This document shows positions 52,424-58,807 of a stretch of 64,000 bases of DNA, piece after piece. Below the pieces are notes generated by a model. The model saw nothing but the letters and a program-made list of their open reading frames with translations. It searched no databases and had not been told where the DNA came from. Numbering within the stretch: position 1 is the stretch's first letter; every line of letters starts with the position of its first letter. Where the stretch lies: assembly GCF_030317115.1 (NCBI RefSeq), contig NZ_JASZYF010000013.1:1-64000 (forward strand), written 5' to 3'. The translations under genes and the position numbers were made by a program. The DNA is from Variovorax gracilis. Lineage in GTDB: Bacteria; Pseudomonadota; Gammaproteobacteria; Burkholderiales; Burkholderiaceae_C.

Positions 52424-53074
52424 TCAGGAAGATCCCTTCTCGTGGATATCCTTCGCGCGCCGATGGGGCTGCTTGTCGGGAGTGGTGATTGTCTTTCCGA
52501 TAGCGCTGCGCCATCCGCCTTTCACATCGAGGATCTCGATGGGCGATGCATCGATGCCCCTGCGCGCATCGCACTTCGAGAAGCCCGCGCTCTCTGCAAT
52601 CGCAGCGGCACGCCATCTCTCATTGGCAAGCTGAGGCCCGGGCCCGTCGGGATCGATGCCCTCCGGATTGGCCTCGCTCCAGATCTTGGCGCCCGGGGCT
52701 CGCAGCGAAAGCTCGGCGCAGCCGCGATCCTGCCCGGGCTTGACGGGCGCGGGCAGCGCATCGAGCAGCTTGCCCTCCAGCCCACGCAGCAGGGCGCGGG
52801 TAGCCTCCGCGCCTTCTGCCGGATTTGCGTAGTACGCAGCGCGCAGGCCATGCGGCCCGTTAAAGAGCGCGTCGCCGGTAGCGGGGAGCCGGACCGAAAA
52901 TACCGGCCGGTAGAACTGCGGGGGAACAGCGCCTTCGCCATCCTCCCATCGCACGAAGCGGCACTCGGCCTCCTGCGCGGCGGCCTCCAGCAAGGCCGCG
53001 AAGCTGCCGAAGCGGGCGAGATCCGCCTGCCGCTCAGGGCTCACGTTTCGGTAGGGCCATGCATCGAGGCTCAT
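52424..53074 (-). CDS. Hypothetical protein next to the right end of the element
   Basis: A 216-residue soluble protein with no signal peptide. It contains WPYRNVSPERQADLARFGSF, RFVRWEDGEGAVPPQFYRPV and KIWSEANPEGIDPDGPGPQL. I do not recognise it. It reads toward the late-type operon and is the gene closest to attR, with 69 bases to the right arm repeats, whose occupancy might therefore affect it. Confidence 0.5.
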   Translation of the reverse strand: MSLDAWPYRNVSPERQADLARFGSFAALLEAAAQEAECRFVRWEDGEGAVPPQFYRPVFSVRLPATGDALFNGPHGLRAAYYANPAEGAEATRALLRGLEGKLLDALPAPVKPGQDRGCAELSLRAPGAKIWSEANPEGIDPDGPGPQLANERWRAAAIAESAGFSKCDARRGIDASPIEILDVKGGWRSAIGKTITTPDKQPHRRAKDIHEKGSS

Positions 53075-53142
53075 GCGGCCGATTGTCGTGGCCGATCGGA
53101 GGCGCCGGAGGAGGCCTTGACCAAGGGGCGGCTACTTCGGCG

Positions 53143-53161
53143 CCCCGTACTTGCCCCGTAC
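53143..53161 (+). promoter_or_regulatory. Right arm-type integrase-binding repeats (CCCCGTAC x2)
   Basis: CCCCGTAC at 53143-53150 and 53154-53161 has the same orientation and 11-base spacing as the left pair. The spacers are nearly the same (TTG here, TTT at the left). Confidence 0.6.
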
Positions 53162-53218
53162 TTTCTGGCCGCCTTTAAGTGGATCTCCAATGAAGAAAGC
53201 CTCAAAAAAGCCCCGTTT

Positions 53219-53234
53219 TCCTGCCAGGAAAAGG
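53219..53234. repeat. Right attachment site core (attR)
   Basis: The second copy of TCCTGCCAGGAAAAGG. Here it sits in the wider near-palindrome TTTTCCT-GCC-AGGAAAA (53215-53231), as expected for two inverted integrase core sites around a short crossover. Confidence 0.8.
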
Positions 53235-53253
53235 TGGAAAGCAGCGAACGCAT
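53219..53253 (-). pseudogene. Orphaned native 5' end of the FtsX-type permease gene
   Basis: The minus strand from 53253 reads ATG and MRSLLSTFSWQE, matching MISLLRSFSWQE of the intact permease codon for codon, and then runs into the element. It starts 31 bases after the ECF sigma stop. This is the original start of the permease gene, cut off by integration. Confidence 0.75.
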
Positions 53254-53284
53254 GCCGTCCCATTCTGCGCGATGCGCGCGCCGG

Positions 53285-54529
53285 TCAAAGCCGGCTCGAA
53301 GCGAAGGCGAGATGGGCTCGTACGGCCGGGCTGGTGCTGAGACCCGCCGCGCGGGCGTAGGCCTGCCGGGCGGCGACAGGGTCGCCGGTTCGAGCCAGCA
53401 GGTGGGCGCGCGCGGCCCAATAGGGCTGGTAGTTGGCGATTTCGTCGGGTGCGAAGGTGTCGAGCGCACTCAGGCCTTCGGCCGGCCCATGGGCCGTTGC
53501 GAGCGCGCACGCGCGGCCGACTCTCGCGCCGATGCTCGGGCGCAGCGCGATCAAGCCGTCGTAGAGCGCGACCACCGCCTGCGGGGGCACTTGCGCACCG
53601 AGGCGCCGCGCGCAGTGGGCGGACTGGATGGCCGCTTCCAACTGGTAGGCGCCGACGGCATTCATGTCCGCGGCGTGTTGCAGCGCGTGCTCGGCTTCTT
53701 CGCGCATGTGCGCGTTCCAGTGCAGGATCTCTTGCTCATCGAGCGGCACGTAGGCCCCCGTGTCGCTGCGCCGGGCTGCTGCGCGGCTTTCGCAGAACAG
53801 CATCAGCGCGAGCAGGCCCAGCGGCTCCGGTTCGCCCGGCATCAGCCCGCAAAGGATGCGGCACAGGTCAATGGCCTCGGCCGTGAGGCCGCGCTGCGTG
53901 GCATCTGCACCGTCGACCTCGTCCCAGCCGGTGCCGTAGGCGGCGTAGATGCCGTCGAGCACGTCCTGCAGGCGCTGCGGCAGATCGCCGGCGCGTGGGA
54001 ATTCGAAAGGGATGCCCGCCGCGCGGATGCGCGCCTTGGCCCGGACCAGCCGCTGCCCGAGCGTGGCCGGCGCAATGAGAAACGCACCGGCCATGCGGGT
54101 GGCATCCAGCCCCAACACCGTCTGCAGCATCAGGGGTGCGCGCGCCGCCGCATCGATGGCCGGGTGCGCGCAGACGAAGAGCAGGCGCAGGCGTTCGTCC
54201 GGCACGGCATCGCCGCCGGTGGCGTCGGCACCGACTTCGTCGGCCAGGAGGAGCAGCAGGGTCTGCGCCGCGTCGTCCTGGACGCGGCTGTGGCGCCAGG
54301 CGTCCAGGGTGCGGTTTCGCGCGACGCTCAGCAGCCACGCTTCGGGCCGGTCGGGGACGCCGTCCGCCGGCCATCGCTCCAGCGCGCGGGCGAAGGCATC
54401 CGCAAGCGCGTCTTCCGACGCCGCGATGTCGCGCGTGCGCGCCGAGAGGATGGCGACCAGCCGCCCGTACGACTGGCGTGCGGCCTTCTCCGCAGCCGCG
54501 CGAGCCTCCTGGACCCCCGAGTCGGTCAC
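53285..54529 (-). CDS. ECF42-type RNA polymerase sigma factor with C-terminal extension
   Basis: A 414-residue sigma factor. Residues 1-170 hold sigma2 (IAASEDALADAFARALERWP, PEAWLLSVARNRTLDAWR) and sigma4 (LMLQTVLGLDATRMAGAFLI, ATLGQRLVRAKARIR). The long helical/TPR-like C-terminus begins at about 190 (YAAYGTGWDEVDG) and contains LMLFCESRAAARRS and HWNAHMREEAEHALQHA. This layout, coupled to a DGPF/YCII gene, is that of ECF42. The GTG start overlaps the DGPF gene stop. No anti-sigma factor is present; in this group the extension is thought to control activity. Confidence 0.9.
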   Translation of the reverse strand: MTDSGVQEARAAAEKAARQSYGRLVAILSARTRDIAASEDALADAFARALERWPADGVPDRPEAWLLSVARNRTLDAWRHSRVQDDAAQTLLLLLADEVGADATGGDAVPDERLRLLFVCAHPAIDAAARAPLMLQTVLGLDATRMAGAFLIAPATLGQRLVRAKARIRAAGIPFEFPRAGDLPQRLQDVLDGIYAAYGTGWDEVDGADATQRGLTAEAIDLCRILCGLMPGEPEPLGLLALMLFCESRAAARRSDTGAYVPLDEQEILHWNAHMREEAEHALQHAADMNAVGAYQLEAAIQSAHCARRLGAQVPPQAVVALYDGLIALRPSIGARVGRACALATAHGPAEGLSALDTFAPDEIANYQPYWAARAHLLARTGDPVAARQAYARAAGLSTSPAVRAHLAFASSRL

Positions 54530-54882
54530 ATGTCGGGCGTGCTGAAGACCGGCCGGACCTCCACGCCCCCTGTGCTCGCACAAGGCGCGCGGGCCGCCCA
54601 TTCGAGGGCAGTGTCGAGATCCGCCACGTCGATGACGAAGTAGCCGCCGAGTTGCTCCTTGGTGTCGGCAAAGGGGCCGTCCTGCACCTGGCGCTTGTCG
54701 CCGCGCACGCGCAGCGTGGTGCCGGTCATCGGCGGATGCAGGCCGTGGCCGTTCTGCACGATGCCGGACTGGCGCGCCGCTCCGACATAGGCCATCCATC
54801 CGGCGCGGTACGCCTGCGCTGCCGCTTCGTCCCGCTGGTCGAATTCCGACTGGGGCTGGTAGAACATCAACATGTATTGCAT
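54526..54882 (-). CDS. DGPF/YCII-domain protein
   Basis: A 118-residue YCII-related protein with MQYMLMFY at the start and the eponymous motif QDGPFADTKEQLGGYF. Such proteins are nearly always co-encoded with ECF42 sigma factors and may act as a signal partner or downstream enzyme. Its stop overlaps the sigma start. A promoter matching the ECF42 consensus lies 53 bases upstream. Confidence 0.88.
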   Translation of the reverse strand: MQYMLMFYQPQSEFDQRDEAAAQAYRAGWMAYVGAARQSGIVQNGHGLHPPMTGTTLRVRGDKRQVQDGPFADTKEQLGGYFVIDVADLDTALEWAARAPCASTGGVEVRPVFSTPDM

Positions 54883-54934
54883 GGAACCTCCGCAAAGAGA
54901 GAAAGGAACATCGAGCAGGATCGCTCACAGCAAT

Positions 54935-54961
54935 GACGGTGCGCAAGCGGTCATTTCGACA
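54935..54961 (-). promoter_or_regulatory. ECF42-type autoregulatory promoter
   Basis: On the minus strand TGTCGA (54961-54956) is followed by 17 bases and CGTC (54938-54935). This matches what I recall of the ECF42 target promoter (TGTCGA in the -35, CGA/TC-type -10). It sits at the right distance to drive the DGPF-sigma operon. Confidence 0.65.
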
Positions 54962-55002
54962 GGGCGTTCCGAAGATTCTGGGGCGCGGGTAAGCTCCGCG
55001 CC

Positions 55003-55971
55003 ATGCAGACACTTCCCACCTACGACGACGTAGTCGCCGCGGCCGCGCGGCTCGAAGGCAATGCCCACCGCACGCCTGTGCTGCGTTCGCGGACCGCGGA
55101 CGCCCGCTGGGGTGCTCAGTTCTTCTTCAAGTGCGAGAACTTCCAGCGCATGGGCGCATTCAAGTTTCGCGGTGCTTTCAATGCCCTGTCGAAATTCGAT
55201 GCGGCCCAGCGCAAGGCCGGGGTGATCGCTTTTTCATCGGGCAACCACGCACAGGCCATCGCGCTGGCGGCCGGCATCCTCGGCGTGCCCGCCGTGATCG
55301 TGATGCCCAACGACGCGCCCGCGGCCAAGCTCGCCGCCACTCGCGGCTATGGTGCAGAGGTGGTGCAGTACGACCGTTTCACCGAAGACCGCGAAGCGCT
55401 CACGCGCCGGTTGGCCGGCGAGCGCGGCATGACGCTGATCCCCCCTTACGACCATCCCGACGTGATTGCGGGGCAGGGCACGGCGGTGAAAGAACTGATC
55501 GAGGAGGTCGGCGCGCTCGACGCGCTCTATGTCTGCCTGGGCGGTGGCGGCTTGACGAGCGGTTCAGCGCTCTCGGCGCGCGCCCTGTCGCCCGACTGCA
55601 AGATCTACGGCGTCGAGCCCGAAGCCGGCGATGACGGCCTGCAGTCACTGCGCGCGGGCCGCATCGTCCACATCGAAACGCCGAAAACCATCGCCGATGG
55701 CGCGCAGACCCAGCACCTGGGCGAATACACCTTCGGCATCATCCGGCGTGATGTGAACGACATCGTGACGGTGAGCGACGCGCAGCTTGTCGATGCGATG
55801 CGCTTCTTTGCCGAGCGCATGAAGATGGTGGTAGAGCCCACCGGCTGCCTCGCGTTCGCGGGGGCCTGCGCCGCAGGCGATGGCATTGGCGGAGCGCGCG
55901 TCGGCGTGATCATCAGCGGCGGCAACGTCGACCTGGGCCGCTTTGCGGCACTCCTGTCAGGAAACGCCTAG
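55003..55971 (+). CDS. Threonine/serine dehydratase-like PLP enzyme
   Basis: A 322-residue fold-type II PLP enzyme. Lys54 in GAFKFRGAFNAL binds the cofactor. SSGNHAQAIALAA binds the substrate, LGGGGLTSGSALSARAL the phosphate, and GVEPEAGDDGLQSL is typical of the serine racemase / threo-3-hydroxyaspartate ammonia-lyase subgroup. It has no regulatory ACT domain. The exact substrate is uncertain. It is divergent from the ECF42 unit, and its stop overlaps the convergent ATPase stop by 4 bases (CTAG). Confidence 0.87.
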   Translation: MQTLPTYDDVVAAAARLEGNAHRTPVLRSRTADARWGAQFFFKCENFQRMGAFKFRGAFNALSKFDAAQRKAGVIAFSSGNHAQAIALAAGILGVPAVIVMPNDAPAAKLAATRGYGAEVVQYDRFTEDREALTRRLAGERGMTLIPPYDHPDVIAGQGTAVKELIEEVGALDALYVCLGGGGLTSGSALSARALSPDCKIYGVEPEAGDDGLQSLRAGRIVHIETPKTIADGAQTQHLGEYTFGIIRRDVNDIVTVSDAQLVDAMRFFAERMKMVVEPTGCLAFAGACAAGDGIGGARVGVIISGGNVDLGRFAALLSGNA

Positions 55972-56624
55972 GCTTTGATTCCCTCCGCGCTGAGGTGAAG
56001 CACGCGATCGGCGCGCGCCGCTGCCGCTTCCGAATGCGTGACCAGCACCAGCGAGGCGCCATGTTCGCGCGTTTGCGCGATCAGAACATCCATGACGCGG
56101 GCGGCGGTGGTCGGGTCGAGGTTGCCGGTCGGCTCATCGGCCAGCAGCAGTGACGGGCGGTGCACCAAGGCGCGCGCAATGGCCACGCGCTGCAATTGGC
56201 CTCCGCTGAGTTCCTGGGGAAGGCGCTCGCCCAATCCCGCAAGGCCGACGGCGTCGAGCATCTGCGTCACTCGCGCATCGCTGGCGGGGCCGCGTTGGCC
56301 GAGCAGCATCAAGGGCAGCCCGACGTTCTGCGCGACATCCAGATGCGGCAGCACGTGAAAGGCCTGGAACACGAAGCCGACGTGCTTGCGGCGCCATAGC
56401 GCTCGTGCCTCGGCACGAAGTGCGCCGATGTCCGTGCCGTCGTGAATGACCGTGCCCGAGTTCCAACTGTCGAGCCCGGCCATGCAGTTGAGCAGCGTCG
56501 ACTTGCCGACCCCCGATTCCCCGACGATTGCGACGAATTCACTGTTCGCGACGTCGAGCGACACGTGCTCGAACACCGGCACGTCGCCGTAGTGTTTGCC
56601 CAGGTCCGTGATGCGCAGCGTCAT
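55968..56624 (-). CDS. ABC transporter ATPase, LolD/YbbA type
   Basis: A 218-residue ATPase with Walker A GESGVGKSTLLN, signature LSGGQLQRVAIARAL, Walker B LLLADEPTGNLD and H-loop THS. The family drives FtsX/MacB-like permeases. The only such permease in the window is the interrupted gene at 39,649-42,213, about 3 kb from this ATPase in the element-free locus, so they are probable partners. The ATG overlaps the miaA stop (ATGA), so it is co-transcribed with miaA. Confidence 0.9.
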   Translation of the reverse strand: MTLRITDLGKHYGDVPVFEHVSLDVANSEFVAIVGESGVGKSTLLNCMAGLDSWNSGTVIHDGTDIGALRAEARALWRRKHVGFVFQAFHVLPHLDVAQNVGLPLMLLGQRGPASDARVTQMLDAVGLAGLGERLPQELSGGQLQRVAIARALVHRPSLLLADEPTGNLDPTTAARVMDVLIAQTREHGASLVLVTHSEAAAARADRVLHLSAEGIKA

Positions 56625-57616
56625 GCGATATCGACGACCTGCCGCACAACCTGCTCGATGGCGTCCGGGGCTTCCGCGGCGACCACGTGGCGCTGCGGCA
56701 TGCTGCGCAGCCAGGTGATCTGGCGCTTGGCGAGCTGGCGCGTCGCTGCGATGCCGCGTTCGCGCAGCTCGGTGATGGGCCATTCGCCGTCCAGCGCTTC
56801 CCAGGTCTGGCGGTAGCCGACACAGCGCATCGACGGCAAATCCGCGACCAGGTCGCCCCGTGCGCGCAGGGCCTGCACTTCGGCGATGAAGCCGGCTGAC
56901 AACATCGCGTCGAAGCGCGCGGCAATGCGTTCGTGCAGCCATGCGCGATCGGTGGGTTCCAGGGACAGGAGCGCGGCGGCCTGCCAGCCGCCGCCGGTGG
57001 CGCCCGCCGCATGAAAGCTCGACAGCGGTTGCCCGCTGCTATGCCAGACCTCGAGCGCGCGCTGGATGCGCTGGCTGTCGTTGGGCGCCAGACGCGTGGC
57101 GGTGATGGGATCGACTTCCGCGAGGCGGGCGTGCATTGCCGGCCAACCCAGCGCGACGGCGTCGGCTTCGAGCTGTCGGCGCACTTCCGGATCGGCTGCT
57201 GGCATGGCGTCGATGCCGTCGGCCAGTGCCTTGAAGTACAGCATCGTTCCGCCCACCAACAGCGGCAGCCGGCCCCGCGATGTGATCTCGCCGATCAGCC
57301 GCCTTGCGTCCTGCACGAATGCAGCGGCACTGTAGGCCTCGCGCGGATCGCGGATGTCGATGAGGTGGTGCGGCACTTCGGCACGCTCTTCGAGCGTGGG
57401 CTTTGCGGTGCCGATGTCCATGCCGCGATAGACCAGTGCGGAATCGACGCTGACGATCTCGACCGGCCGGGCCCGGGCGATGGCCAGCGCGGCCGCGGTC
57501 TTGCCGGACGCGGTCGGGCCGGCCAGGGCGACGTAGCGCGGAGCAGGGGAGGCCGTCGACGTGCCGGAAGCACCCGGCTCGGTTTGCGAAAGGGCCGGTA
57601 CGACAGTGGGCGGCAT
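56621..57616 (-). CDS. miaA: tRNA dimethylallyltransferase
   Basis: A 331-residue enzyme that adds dimethylallyl to A37 of tRNAs reading UNN codons. It has the P-loop GPTASGKTAAALAI, VSVDSALVYRGMDIGTAKP (catalytic Asp), LVGGTMLYFKALADG, and the C-terminal CVGYRQTWEALDGEWP and KRQITWLRS. The first 25 residues are a Pro/Ser/Thr-rich extension, so a later start cannot be excluded. mutL lies upstream, separated by a hydrolase gene, preserving the common mutL-miaA proximity. Confidence 0.95.
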   Translation of the reverse strand: MPPTVVPALSQTEPGASGTSTASPAPRYVALAGPTASGKTAAALAIARARPVEIVSVDSALVYRGMDIGTAKPTLEERAEVPHHLIDIRDPREAYSAAAFVQDARRLIGEITSRGRLPLLVGGTMLYFKALADGIDAMPAADPEVRRQLEADAVALGWPAMHARLAEVDPITATRLAPNDSQRIQRALEVWHSSGQPLSSFHAAGATGGGWQAAALLSLEPTDRAWLHERIAARFDAMLSAGFIAEVQALRARGDLVADLPSMRCVGYRQTWEALDGEWPITELRERGIAATRQLAKRQITWLRSMPQRHVVAAEAPDAIEQVVRQVVDIA

Positions 57617-57662
57617 GCGCCCGAGGTTAACAAAGCCGGTGGGCGGGGGCGTCCGCGGCGTG

Positions 57663-58616
57663 TCAGATCGCCTGTCCGGACAGCTTGGCTTGGGTGTGCG
57701 CGGTATCAGGCAGCGCGGGTCGCGAAGGCGTCGCAGCCGTTTCGGCTCCCGCGGCCATCTCGGCCGGCGACTCCTTCATGCGAAACAGTTGCGACAGGGC
57801 AGCTCGGTACTGCACCTGTCCGATCGAATTCGCGTTGTGATGCGAACCGCCTTCGACGAGGACAAACAGCTTGGGCACGGTTGCTGCGTCGTACAGCTTG
57901 CGGCCCAGCGTCGGGTTGATCAGGCTGTCGGCTGCGCCATGCACCACGAGCAGCGGCGCACCGATGTCCTTGACTTTGCTGATGGCCTCGAAGCGCTGCG
58001 TGATGAAGGGACCGAAGGGCAGCCAGCCCCACTTGAAGCTGCTCACTACATCGGCGATCGACGTGAAGGTGCTTTCCACGATGGTGCCGCTCTCGTCGGT
58101 CACGCGGGAAGCCAGGTCGATCCCGATCGCGCCGCCGAGCGAGTGGCCGAAGATGTAACGCGGCTGTTTGGGGTGCTTCGCTGCCAGCCAGGTCCATGCG
58201 GCGTAGGCATCTTCGCGGGCCGAGTCTTCCGACGGCAGTCCCTTGGAACTCTTGCCGAAGCCGCGGTAGTCGATCGCCAGCACCGCGAAGCCCAATTCGT
58301 GCATTCGGCGCATTCTCGGGGCAGAGCCGGCCACGTTGTACCGTGCGCCGTGCAAATACAGCAGGACGGGCGTATCAGGCGATTCGGGCGCGCCAGCGAG
58401 CCACAGGCCATGCAGCCGTGCGGGCTCGCCGGTGAGCGATGACTTGAAATCGATCCAGACGTCGTCCATTCCCTGGCTCATGGCTTGCGAATTGCCCCAG
58501 CTTCGGTCGCTGGGTTGGAAGATCCACTCGCGTTGGCGCTCGTCGAGGGTGGAACAACCGCCCGCCAGCAGGGCGACCAGGGCGGTGGCGGATGCGAAGA
58601 GGGTCCAGGATTTCAT
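57663..58616 (-). CDS. Alpha/beta hydrolase lipoprotein
   Basis: A 317-residue exported lipoprotein. The signal peptide MKSWTLFASATALVALLAGG ends in the lipobox AGGC (Cys21). The hydrolase core has YLHGARYN (oxyanion loop), GHSLGGAIGIDL (nucleophile Ser) and HGAADSLI plus SHHN for the acid and His. The C-terminal tail is Ala/Thr-rich. It is probably anchored to a membrane with the active domain in the periplasm. Substrate is unknown. Confidence 0.85.
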   Translation of the reverse strand: MKSWTLFASATALVALLAGGCSTLDERQREWIFQPSDRSWGNSQAMSQGMDDVWIDFKSSLTGEPARLHGLWLAGAPESPDTPVLLYLHGARYNVAGSAPRMRRMHELGFAVLAIDYRGFGKSSKGLPSEDSAREDAYAAWTWLAAKHPKQPRYIFGHSLGGAIGIDLASRVTDESGTIVESTFTSIADVVSSFKWGWLPFGPFITQRFEAISKVKDIGAPLLVVHGAADSLINPTLGRKLYDAATVPKLFVLVEGGSHHNANSIGQVQYRAALSQLFRMKESPAEMAAGAETAATPSRPALPDTAHTQAKLSGQAI

Positions 58617-58700
58617 GAAGGCTGAAGGACAGGCGGATAGCCAGAAAGTTCAACGACAGACCCCATGCAACGCGCGTGCCCGGTCCCTCGATGACCCATG

Positions 58701-58720
58701 AAAACCCTCGGTTTGGGGTT
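58701..58720 (-). terminator. Possible terminator after mutL
   Basis: On the minus strand AACCC and GGGTT pair around an 8-base loop, followed by TT. The stem is short, so this is a weak candidate in the 191-base gap between mutL and the next gene. Confidence 0.3.
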
Positions 58721-58807
58721 CAACCAACGTCAAATGTGCGGATTTCCGCGCGCCGTGAGCCCGGAAACCTCCCGGTCGGCAGTTTGTAAGCGAACGAAAA
58801 GTAGCGC

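Larger units (their letters stand above)
42179..53234. mobile_element. 11-kb integrated phage-satellite-like element
   Basis: The element is bounded by 16-bp direct repeats inside a protein-coding gene. It contains an integrase next to one end, excisionase-like DNA-binding proteins, a replicative helicase and an iteron array. It also has two cargo genes and a minus-strand operon with a prohead protease and a small-terminase-like HTH protein. I see no capsid, portal, large terminase, tail, lysis or repressor gene. Size and content resemble PICI-type satellites, but the prohead protease without capsid genes is unusual. Base composition looks host-like by eye, suggesting long residence in related hosts. 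Confidence 0.75.

Noticed and set aside
52326..52450. A plus-strand start (MARAPRKLEARPP) with a strong ribosome site
   Set aside because: The frame runs on antisense to the 52424-53074 gene and shows no domain. It is recorded only as a possible small gene in the gap.
42179..53234. Complete prophage
   Set aside because: No capsid, portal, large terminase, tail, lysis or repressor genes were recognised, and 11 kb is too short for a tailed phage genome with these genes.
53285..55012. A single 575-codon sigma factor gene starting near 55012
   Set aside because: Its first 160 codons are antisense or out-of-frame readings through the DGPF gene; the sigma homology begins at the GTG overlapping the DGPF stop.
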